A DNA stretch of 5,276 nucleotides, taken from Clostridiales bacterium (GTDB taxonomy: Bacteria; Bacillota; Clostridia; Saccharofermentanales; UBA5734). The position numbers and the translations under genes were made by a program. Of this stretch, positions 1 to 5,276 are shown piece by piece. Location of the stretch: the NCBI GenBank assembly GCA_003532195.1, contig DOFA01000239.1, positions 319 to 5,594 of the forward strand, given 5' to 3'. Under the pieces are notes generated by a model that had not been told where the DNA came from, ran no database searches, and saw only the letters and a list, made by a program, of their open reading frames with translations. Positions within the stretch are counted from its first letter, which is position 1. Every line of letters begins with the position of its first letter.

Positions 1-1
1 A

Positions 2-367
2 TCGATCATCCTGATCACGCACAACATGGGTCTGGTTGCGGAAATGGCCGACGAGGTTTGCGTCATGTACATGGGCCGCGTCGTCGAATACGGACAGATC
101 CGCGATATTTTCGAAAATCCGTCCCATCCCTATACGCAAGCCCTGCTAAAGTCCGTCCCGGTTCTGGGCATCAAGGAAGACGCCGAACTGGTCACGATAC
201 CCGGCAGCACCCCGGATCCGGCCGACCTGGGCCCCGGCTGCGAATTTGCCGACCGCTGCGCCGATTGCATGGATCGCTGCCGCGAAAAACGCATCCATGC
301 CTATGAGATCTCGGAGGGCCATTGGGCCAGATGCTTGAAGTATGATCACTTTAAGGAGGTGGACTGA
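2..367 (+). CDS. OppD/DppD-type ABC transporter ATP-binding protein, C-terminal part (5' truncated)
   Basis: This is the last 121 codons of an ATPase subunit of an Opp/Dpp-family importer, which hydrolyses ATP on the cytoplasmic face of the membrane to drive solute uptake. The reading frame is open to the left edge, so the ATG at 26 is internal and the Walker A, signature and Walker B motifs lie outside the window. Visible are the H-loop (ILITHN, fragment residues 4-8 with His7), the helix after it (GLVAEMADEV), the family's MYMGRVVEYG strand and the HPYTQALL motif that opens the C-terminal oligopeptide/dipeptide transporter extension. That extension ends in a cysteine cluster (fragment Cys80, 86, 89, 93 and 111) of the kind that binds a [4Fe-4S] cluster in characterised DppD/OppD proteins. 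The residue after the H-loop His is Asn where Asp is usual. The stop lies 2 bases before the next gene, whose ribosome binding site is inside this one, so the two are probably translationally coupled. Substrate type cannot be told from this piece. Confidence 0.95.
   Translation, partial: SIILITHNMGLVAEMADEVCVMYMGRVVEYGQIRDIFENPSHPYTQALLKSVPVLGIKEDAELVTIPGSTPDPADLGPGCEFADRCADCMDRCREKRIHAYEISEGHWARCLKYDHFKEVD
353..360 (+). promoter_or_regulatory. Shine-Dalgarno site of the OppF-type gene
   Basis: AAGGAGGT, a near-perfect anti-16S match, sits 9 bases before the ATG at 370 and lies inside the final codons of the upstream ATPase gene. The placement supports the ATG at 370 as the start and suggests coupled translation of the two ATPases. 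Confidence 0.85.
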
Positions 368-369
368 AT

Positions 370-1377
370 ATGGGCAAAGAGATCCTCTTTGAAGCCAAAG
401 ACGTCAAGGTCTGGTTTCCGATCAAAAAAGGTTTTCTGAAAAAAACGGTCGGCCATGTCAAAGCTGTCGACGGTGTTTCCCTGAATGTCTACAAGGGCGA
501 GACACTCGGTATCGTCGGCGAATCCGGCTGCGGCAAGACGACACTCGGCAAGGCGCTGATGCTGCTGACGCAGCCGACCGGCGGCCAGGTCTTGTACAAA
601 TACGGTGACATTTATAAAGACATCATGAAATTCAACGCTGAAGAGGTCCTGAAATTCCGCAAGAAAGTGCAGATGATCTTCCAGGATCCGTATTCGGCGC
701 TCAATCCGATGGAGAAGATCTATACGGCTTTGGAAGAGCCGCTCAAGATCCATAAGATCAAGAACAAGGCCGAACGCGAGCGCATCATGTATGAGACGCT
801 TAAAATGGTCAATATCCCGCGGGAGTATCTTTTCAAGTATCCGCACGAATTTTCCGGCGGCCAGCGCCAGCGGGTCTGCATTGCCCGCGCGATGCAGATC
901 AGCCCGGAAGTGCTCGTTTGCGACGAGGCGGTGTCGGCGCTGGATGTCTCGATCCAGGCCCAGGTCCTCAACCTGATGAAAAAGATCCAGCGCGAGAAGC
1001 AGCTGACCTACATTTTTATCGCCCATGACCTCTCTGTCGTCCAGTATATGAGCGACCGCATTGCTGTCATGTACCTGGGTAAGGTTGTCGAGCTCGCCTC
1101 TTCGCGCGAACTGTACAACAACACGCTGCATCCGTATACGCAGTCCCTCCTGTCGGCGGTGCCCCTGCCGGTCATCGACCGGAAAAAGAAACGCATTATC
1201 CTCAAGGGCGATGTGCCGAGCCCGATCAACAAGCCATCCGGCTGTCCGTTCCATGAACGCTGCTCCCACTGCATGGAGATCTGCAAGACGGTCGAGCCGC
1301 CTCTGGAACAGCAGGGCGAGGCCGATCATCAAGTCGCCTGCCATCTTTATGATCAGAATATCCAGAAAGAATCGTGA
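370..1377 (+). CDS. OppF/DppF-type ABC transporter ATP-binding protein
   Basis: This is a complete 335-residue ATPase, a normal length for OppF/DppF, that would pair with the preceding OppD-type protein to power an Opp/Dpp-family importer at the inner face of the membrane. Motifs in order: Walker A GESGCGKT (50-57), Q-loop Gln105 in IFQDP, signature FSGGQRQR (161-168), Walker B VLVCDE (181-186), D-loop SALD (189-192) and H-loop His219 in IAHD. All are intact, so an active ATPase is expected. The residue after the Walker B glutamate is Ala (DEAVSALD) where OppF/DppF proteins usually have Pro. The C-terminal extension begins at HPYTQSLL (254-261) and holds Cys292, 298, 301, 305 and 324, resembling the [4Fe-4S]-binding cluster of characterised family members. 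The start is fixed by the AAGGAGGT at 353-360. The family transports peptides, nickel or oligosaccharides; the glycosidase-like genes that follow favour a sugar or glycoside substrate, which is an inference. Confidence 0.97.
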   Translation: MGKEILFEAKDVKVWFPIKKGFLKKTVGHVKAVDGVSLNVYKGETLGIVGESGCGKTTLGKALMLLTQPTGGQVLYKYGDIYKDIMKFNAEEVLKFRKKVQMIFQDPYSALNPMEKIYTALEEPLKIHKIKNKAERERIMYETLKMVNIPREYLFKYPHEFSGGQRQRVCIARAMQISPEVLVCDEAVSALDVSIQAQVLNLMKKIQREKQLTYIFIAHDLSVVQYMSDRIAVMYLGKVVELASSRELYNNTLHPYTQSLLSAVPLPVIDRKKKRIILKGDVPSPINKPSGCPFHERCSHCMEICKTVEPPLEQQGEADHQVACHLYDQNIQKES

Positions 1378-1394
1378 ATCATTGACCAAGACAC

Positions 1395-1401
1395 AGGAGG
1401 T
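1395..1401 (+). promoter_or_regulatory. Shine-Dalgarno site deciding the start of the first propeller gene
   Basis: AGGAGGT lies 4 bases before the ATG at 1406, in the 28-base gap after the OppF-type gene. The same frame is open back to an ATG at 1061, but the extension overlaps the ATPase gene and has no family similarity, so 1406 is the start. Confidence 0.85.
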
Positions 1402-1405
1402 AAAC

Positions 1406-2788
1406 ATGAAAAGAGAAGACGCGCTCAAGATTGGCAATCGCCGCGAATTATTTGTCGATAATTTCCTGATCGACACCCTGAACCAAGCCGCGCTGCGCAT
1501 GAACCCGCCGACCCGCCGGGAGATTGTCTTGAAGATGGACCAGCCCTGGGAAAGCCTGGGCAGCGGCATTTATTCGGTTGTTTTTAAAGACGGTGATATC
1601 TATCGGATGTTCTACCGGGCGACCTTCCCGCATAATGAAAATGACCGGTCGGCCGGGCAGGGCTGCGCTTACGCCGAGAGTCCGGACGGCATCCACTGGG
1701 AGCGCCGGAATCTGGGGATTATCGATTACAACGGACAGGACACCAACATGGTGGTCAAAGGAACGAATTCCCACAATTTCAGCCCGATGCTGGACCCCCA
1801 TCCGGCCTGCCGCCCCGAAGAGCGTTATAAAGCTGTGACCGGCCTCCACCCGGAAGGCCTGATGGGCTATAAATCAGCTGATTGCCTGCATTGGGATCTC
1901 TTGCAGGACAAGGCGCTTTTTACCGACGGCGCTTTCGATTCCCACAACCTGGTCATCTATGACACCAACAAGCAGAAATATGTCTGCTATTCGCGCTATT
2001 TCGCCACCCACGGCGAAGCCGGCAACCTCTCGACCTCGGTCCGCGCCATCCAGTCGAACGAGTCCGATGACTTCATCCACTGGACCGAGCCCAAGCCGAA
2101 CACCTATGACGCGGGCGTGCCGTTTGAGCACTTCTACACCAACGCCGTTGTCCAGTGCCCGGGGGCCGAACACCTCTACTTCTCGTTCCCGATGCGCTTC
2201 ATGCACGAACGCCACAAGAATCCCGAGATGATGTATGTCGGCGTATCGGACGACATTATCATGAGCAGCCGGGACGGCCGGCACTGGTCGCGGCCTTTCC
2301 TCGAGAGCTGGGTCAAGCCGGGGCTCGATCCGAGGAACTGGACGCAGCGCAACCTGATTGTCGCCCAGGGCATTCTGGAAACCGGCGACGACTTCTCGCT
2401 GTTCGTCAACGAAAACTATTCCTGGGACAGCTCGTATATCCGCCGCGTCACCGTGCCCAAGTACCGTTTCGGATCTGTCCATGCCGACCGCCAGGGCGGC
2501 GTCATGCTGACCCAGCCAGTCCTGCTCGAGGGCGACCGGCTGCGGATCAATTACGCGACCTCGGCGCCGGGTTCGATCCGGGTCGGAATTGTCAATGAAA
2601 GCGGCTGGCCGCTGTCCGATTATTCGACCGAAGACTGCGATGTCATTTACGGCGATGAGCTGGAGCATGACGTGACCTGGCGCGGCAGCGCCGATTTGTC
2701 CTTCCTCAAGGGTACGGCCGTCCGATTCAAGTTCGAGCTGACCGACGCCGACCTCTATGCCCTGCAGGTTGTGCCCGTTACAAAGTAG
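1406..2788 (+). CDS. Putative beta-propeller glycoside-hydrolase-like protein, divergent paralog A
   Basis: This 460-residue protein resembles the uncharacterised GH32/GH43-like five-bladed propeller proteins, usually annotated as hypothetical or as glycosyl hydrolase family 32 N-terminal-like. The start at 1406 places the family's N-terminal motif NRRELFVDNF at residues 11-20. Further landmarks are DQPWES (45-50), the blade motif YAESPDGIHW (89-98), HNFSPMLD (123-130), ERYKAV (139-144), GAFDSHN (175-181), EHFYTN (241-246) and a second blade motif SSRDGRHW (287-294). From about residue 367 a C-terminal beta-sandwich-like tail follows, with YATSAPGSIRV (383-393) and DADLYALQV (447-455). No signal peptide or membrane segment is seen, so it should be cytoplasmic. 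It follows the OppF-type gene by 28 bases, suggesting that it acts on an imported glycan or glycoside. Compared with the two paralogs downstream it lacks the YMRDWPEGY signature and is about 19 residues shorter between FPMRF and SSRDG. Fold assignment is fairly firm; hydrolase activity and substrate are inferred only from family resemblance, and it could be a phosphorylase, lyase or non-catalytic binder. Confidence 0.85.
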   Translation: MKREDALKIGNRRELFVDNFLIDTLNQAALRMNPPTRREIVLKMDQPWESLGSGIYSVVFKDGDIYRMFYRATFPHNENDRSAGQGCAYAESPDGIHWERRNLGIIDYNGQDTNMVVKGTNSHNFSPMLDPHPACRPEERYKAVTGLHPEGLMGYKSADCLHWDLLQDKALFTDGAFDSHNLVIYDTNKQKYVCYSRYFATHGEAGNLSTSVRAIQSNESDDFIHWTEPKPNTYDAGVPFEHFYTNAVVQCPGAEHLYFSFPMRFMHERHKNPEMMYVGVSDDIIMSSRDGRHWSRPFLESWVKPGLDPRNWTQRNLIVAQGILETGDDFSLFVNENYSWDSSYIRRVTVPKYRFGSVHADRQGGVMLTQPVLLEGDRLRINYATSAPGSIRVGIVNESGWPLSDYSTEDCDVIYGDELEHDVTWRGSADLSFLKGTAVRFKFELTDADLYALQVVPVTK

Positions 2789-2819
2789 GAAAGCCAGAAC
2801 CATCCATTCAACATAACGC

Positions 2820-2827
2820 GAGGTGAG
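2820..2827 (+). promoter_or_regulatory. Shine-Dalgarno site of the second propeller gene
   Basis: GAGGTGAG is followed by five A residues and then the ATG at 2833. The 44-base gap between stop and start (2789-2832) contains no hairpin or T-run that would suggest a terminator, so transcription probably continues through it. Confidence 0.75.
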
Positions 2828-2832
2828 AAAAA

Positions 2833-4317
2833 ATGATCCTGCGAGCCCAGAATCCTGTTCAGTTAGGCAATCGCCGCGAGTTGTTCTGGGACGATTTTAT
2901 GGTCGAGGAGGCCACGGCTGTTCTGAAGCAGCACCATCCAGAAGCCCGCAATATCGCCATGACCTGCGACTCGCCCTGGGAAGGTTCGAGCTGCGGCTAT
3001 CCGGTGGTCTTCCGCGACGGCGATATCATCCGGTTTTATTACCACGCCGGCCGCTTCATCCTGCATGAGGACACCGATGTCCATGCCGCTCCGGTCGTAG
3101 TCTGCTACGCGGAGAGCCGCGACGGCGGCCGGACCTTCATCAAGCCGGACCTGGGGATTTATTACTATCACGGCAACACCCATAACAACATCATCCTGAT
3201 GCGGGGCGGCTATACGCGGGCGATCGACAACTTTGCCGTTTTCAAGGACGCCAACCCGGATTGCCCGCCGGATGAGCTTTACAAGGCCATTGCCTACAAC
3301 GGCCGCATCCCGGGCACAAATGACGAGATCCTCTGCTATTATAAAAGCCCGGACGGCATACACTTCTCGCCCGGCGGCGAGCTGGTCACCGGCGGCTGGT
3401 TTGACTCCCTGAACTGCTGTTTCTGGGACAAGCATACCGGCCAGTATTTCCTGTATATGCGCGACTGGCCGGAAGGGTACACGCGCCGCCGCGGCCAGAA
3501 CATGGGCACGAAAATGCGCGGCATCCGTTACTGCACTTCCCCGGACTTCAAGAACTGGAGCCCCTATAAGCCGTTGGACTTCGGCGCGGTCGAACCGATC
3601 GAGCTTTACACCAATACCATCAAGCCATACGAACGGGCCGACCACGTTTTCCTGGGCATGCCGTCCCGCTATTATGAACGCAACGAATGGGTGCCCAACT
3701 ATGACTTCATGCCCGGAGCGGACCATCGCCGCTACCGCTGCCGCTCGCACATCCGTTACGGGACCGTGCTCACCGACTGCATCCTGGTCACCAGCCGCGA
3801 CGGGGTTCATTTCAACCGCCAGGAAGAAGCCTTTCTGACACCGGGAATCGAGCGGACCGGCAATTGGGTCTACGGCGACTGCTACCCGACCTGGGGCCTG
3901 ATCGAGACAACTTCCGATTACCCGGACCACGCGCCGGACGAGCTGTCTTTTTACTGCCTGGATTATCACTGGATCAAGAACCAGACGCTGCGCCGCTATA
4001 GTATCCGCAAAGACGGTTTCCTGTCCTACCATGCTGATTTCCAGCCGGCGTCGCTGCTGACCCGGGCGTTCACTTTTGCCGGCAGTAAGCTGAGCATCAA
4101 TTTCGCGACCTCAGCCATCGGCAGCATCCGGATTACCCTGCTGGATGCGCAAGGCAATCCGCTGCCCGGATATGCCAGCTGCGAGCTGTTTGGCGACAGC
4201 CTGGACCGCCCGGTTGTCTTTGCCGGAGGCACGGACGTCTCCGCCCTGGCCGGACAGGTCGTCCGGATGCGGCTGGAGATGCGCGACGCCGATATCTTCT
4301 CGTTCAAGTTTGATTAA
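2833..4317 (+). CDS. Putative beta-propeller glycoside-hydrolase-like protein, paralog B
   Basis: This complete 494-residue protein belongs to the same GH32/GH43-like propeller family as the gene before it and is closer to the gene after it. Landmarks: GNRRELFWDDFMVE (12-25), CDSPWEG (45-51), the Asp-box-like SRDGGRTF (95-102), DNFAVF (132-137), NPDCPPDELYKA (141-152), SPDGIHF (172-178), GGWFDSLN (187-194), YFLYMRDWPEGY (205-216), QNMGTK (222-227), IELYTNTIKPY (256-266), RYGT (308-311) and SRDGVHF (321-327). A C-terminal beta-sandwich-like tail runs from about residue 407, with FATSAIGSIRI (424-434) and DADIFSFKF (485-493). There is no signal peptide, and 13 cysteines are spread along the chain, which fits a reducing cytoplasm. 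The start is supported by the ribosome binding site at 2820-2827 and by the alignment of the N-terminal motif with both paralogs. Activity on an imported oligosaccharide or glycoside is inferred from family and context; the linkage attacked is unknown. Confidence 0.88.
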   Translation: MILRAQNPVQLGNRRELFWDDFMVEEATAVLKQHHPEARNIAMTCDSPWEGSSCGYPVVFRDGDIIRFYYHAGRFILHEDTDVHAAPVVVCYAESRDGGRTFIKPDLGIYYYHGNTHNNIILMRGGYTRAIDNFAVFKDANPDCPPDELYKAIAYNGRIPGTNDEILCYYKSPDGIHFSPGGELVTGGWFDSLNCCFWDKHTGQYFLYMRDWPEGYTRRRGQNMGTKMRGIRYCTSPDFKNWSPYKPLDFGAVEPIELYTNTIKPYERADHVFLGMPSRYYERNEWVPNYDFMPGADHRRYRCRSHIRYGTVLTDCILVTSRDGVHFNRQEEAFLTPGIERTGNWVYGDCYPTWGLIETTSDYPDHAPDELSFYCLDYHWIKNQTLRRYSIRKDGFLSYHADFQPASLLTRAFTFAGSKLSINFATSAIGSIRITLLDAQGNPLPGYASCELFGDSLDRPVVFAGGTDVSALAGQVVRMRLEMRDADIFSFKFD

Positions 4318-4321
4318 AGTC

Positions 4322-4329
4322 GGGGGTGA
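4322..4329 (+). promoter_or_regulatory. Shine-Dalgarno site deciding the start of the third propeller gene
   Basis: GGGGGTGA lies 6 bases before the ATG at 4336. A second in-frame ATG at 4330 directly abuts the site, too close for normal initiation, so 4336 is the likelier start. The two choices differ by two residues. Confidence 0.7.
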
Positions 4330-4335
4330 ATGAAA

Positions 4336-5276
4336 ATGAATCAAGATAATCCGATCAATATAGGTTCACGCCGGGAAGTCTTCTGGGATGACTATATGGT
4401 CGACCAGACTGATGCTGCCCTGAGACAGCATAAACCGCAGGATCGCGGTGTGGTTATGGTCTGCGACGCCCCCTGGGAGGGGAGCAGTTGCTGCTATCCG
4501 GTCGTGATCCGGGACCGGGACGTGGTCCGGCTGTATTACAAGGCCGGCCGGTTCAACATCAATAGCGAAACTAAAAAAGGCGACCCCCTGACCGGGCCGA
4601 TCGTCATCTGCTGCGCGGAAAGCTACGACGACGGCAAGACTTTCAGCAAGCCGGAATATGGCATCTATGAATACCAGGGCAGCAAGGCCAACAACATCAT
4701 TCTGACCGAAAGCGCGGAAATCAAGAACACGGACAATTTCGCCGTGTTCCTGGACACCAATCCGGACTGCCCGGCCGATGAAAAATACAAGGCGACCCTG
4801 GACAACGGCAACGTTTCCGAAGGCAGTTATGACCGCGTCCTCTCCTATGCCAAGAGCGCGGACGGCATTCATTTCACACTCGGCGGCGACCTGATCAAGG
4901 GCGGCTGGTTTGACTCGATGAACTGTGCCTTCTGGGATCCGCGCACCAAACAGTATTTCCTCTATATGCGCGACTGGCCGGAAGGCTATCCGCGCAGCCG
5001 CAGCCAGAACATGGGTACAAAAAAGCGCGATATCCGCTATGCAACGTCGCCCGATTTCAAGACCTGGTCTGAGGTCAGGCGCGTGGATTTTGGCGTGGAT
5101 GACGAAGTTGAGCTGTATACCAATGGCATCAAGCCGTATTTCCGGGCCGAGCACCTGTATTTGGGCATGCCGACCCGCTATGTCGAACGGGAGGACTGGT
5201 CGCCGAACTTCGATTATCTGCCCAATCCGGAAGGCCGCCAGGAGCGGTGCCGCCAGCATATCCGCTATGGCACGGC
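4336..5276 (+). CDS. Putative beta-propeller glycoside-hydrolase-like protein, paralog C (3' truncated)
   Basis: The frame is open from the ATG at 4336 to the window edge, giving 313 whole codons plus two bases. It is a close paralog of the preceding gene and aligns with it from the N-terminus with only small gaps. Landmarks: SRREVFWDDYMVD (11-23), CDAPWEG (43-49), a canonical-looking Asp-box SYDDGKTF (96-103), DNFAVF (133-138), NPDCPADEKYKA (142-153), SADGIHF (174-180), GGWFDSMN (189-196), YFLYMRDWPEGY (208-219), QNMGTK (224-229), VELYTNGIKPYFRAEH (258-273) and IRYGT (309-313). The last blade and the C-terminal beta-sandwich tail expected from paralog B (roughly another 180 residues) lie beyond the window. 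No signal peptide is visible. It follows paralog B by 18 bases and is probably in the same transcript. The long open frame on the opposite strand here (4366-5259) is judged to be a coding shadow. Confidence 0.88.
   Translation, partial: MNQDNPINIGSRREVFWDDYMVDQTDAALRQHKPQDRGVVMVCDAPWEGSSCCYPVVIRDRDVVRLYYKAGRFNINSETKKGDPLTGPIVICCAESYDDGKTFSKPEYGIYEYQGSKANNIILTESAEIKNTDNFAVFLDTNPDCPADEKYKATLDNGNVSEGSYDRVLSYAKSADGIHFTLGGDLIKGGWFDSMNCAFWDPRTKQYFLYMRDWPEGYPRSRSQNMGTKKRDIRYATSPDFKTWSEVRRVDFGVDDEVELYTNGIKPYFRAEHLYLGMPTRYVEREDWSPNFDYLPNPEGRQERCRQHIRYGT

Noticed and set aside
1061..1405. 115-codon N-terminal extension of the first propeller protein from an upstream ATG
   Set aside because: It overlaps the OppF-type coding region out of frame, is Arg/Ser-rich shadow sequence, and a strong ribosome binding site plus the family N-terminal motif fix the start at 1406.
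346..1569. 407-codon open frame on the minus strand opposite the OppF-type gene
   Set aside because: The plus strand encodes a textbook ATPase with every motif intact. The minus frame spans the gene boundary, has no recognisable domain, and is open because C/G-ending codons on the coding strand rarely give stops in the opposing frame.
1874..2803. 309-codon open frame on the minus strand opposite paralog A
   Set aside because: It is a shadow of a clearly coding plus-strand gene, with low-complexity Ala/Val/Asp-rich translation and no domain signature.
2789..2832. Possible terminator or promoter in the longest intergenic gap
   Set aside because: The 44 bases show no inverted repeat with a T-run and no convincing -35/-10 pair; only the ribosome binding site is supported.
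1433..2879. 14-base exact repeat GGCAATCGCCGCGA (1433-1446 and 2866-2879)
   Set aside because: It encodes the conserved GNRRE motif near the start of two paralogs, so shared ancestry explains it. There is no sign of a regulatory or recombination site.
2863..4032. 389-codon open frame on the minus strand opposite paralog B
   Set aside because: It has the same shadow pattern. The antisense translations opposite B and C resemble each other only because the sense genes are paralogs.
4366..5259. 297-codon open frame on the minus strand at the right end
   Set aside because: The plus strand here encodes paralog C, open to the edge and clearly homologous to B. The minus frame is its mirror.

Overview
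The window is a stretch of one co-directional (+ strand) gene cluster with five genes, the first and last cut by the window edges. It carries the 3' end of an OppD/DppD-type ABC transporter ATPase (2-367), a complete OppF/DppF-type partner ATPase (370-1377), and then three tandem paralogous genes (1406-2788, 2833-4317, 4336 to the end). The paralogs encode proteins of about 460-500 residues that look like five-bladed beta-propeller, glycoside-hydrolase-like enzymes (the broad GH32/GH43-like fold group) with a C-terminal beta-sandwich tail. Intergenic gaps are 2, 28, 44 and 18 bases. Each complete start has a purine-rich Shine-Dalgarno sequence, and I see no terminator hairpin between genes. 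The simplest reading is a single operon whose promoter lies upstream of the window.

The two ATPases would power an Opp/Dpp-family importer; its permeases and substrate-binding protein are probably encoded upstream, outside the window. Opp/Dpp-type importers are known to carry oligosaccharides as well as peptides. The three downstream proteins show no signal peptide or membrane segment, so they should be cytoplasmic. Together this suggests an import-then-cleave system for a glycan or glycoside, with several related enzymes sharing the work. Substrate and catalytic activity cannot be read from the sequence.

The paralogs fall into two types. The first (460 aa) is divergent. The second and third are close relatives, with one stretch of 50 aligned residues identical at 37 positions and a 35-base segment differing at one base.

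The organism is a bacterium with GC content in the mid-to-high fifties by eye and strong AGGAGG-type ribosome binding sites. The ATPases look Clostridia/Bacillota-like, and the cysteine-rich cytoplasmic proteins would fit an anaerobe. The propeller family, as I recall it, is also common in Planctomycetota, Lentisphaerota and Verrucomicrobiota, so the phylum is uncertain. No RNA gene, mobile element, CRISPR array or attachment site was found, and no gap between genes exceeds 44 bases.
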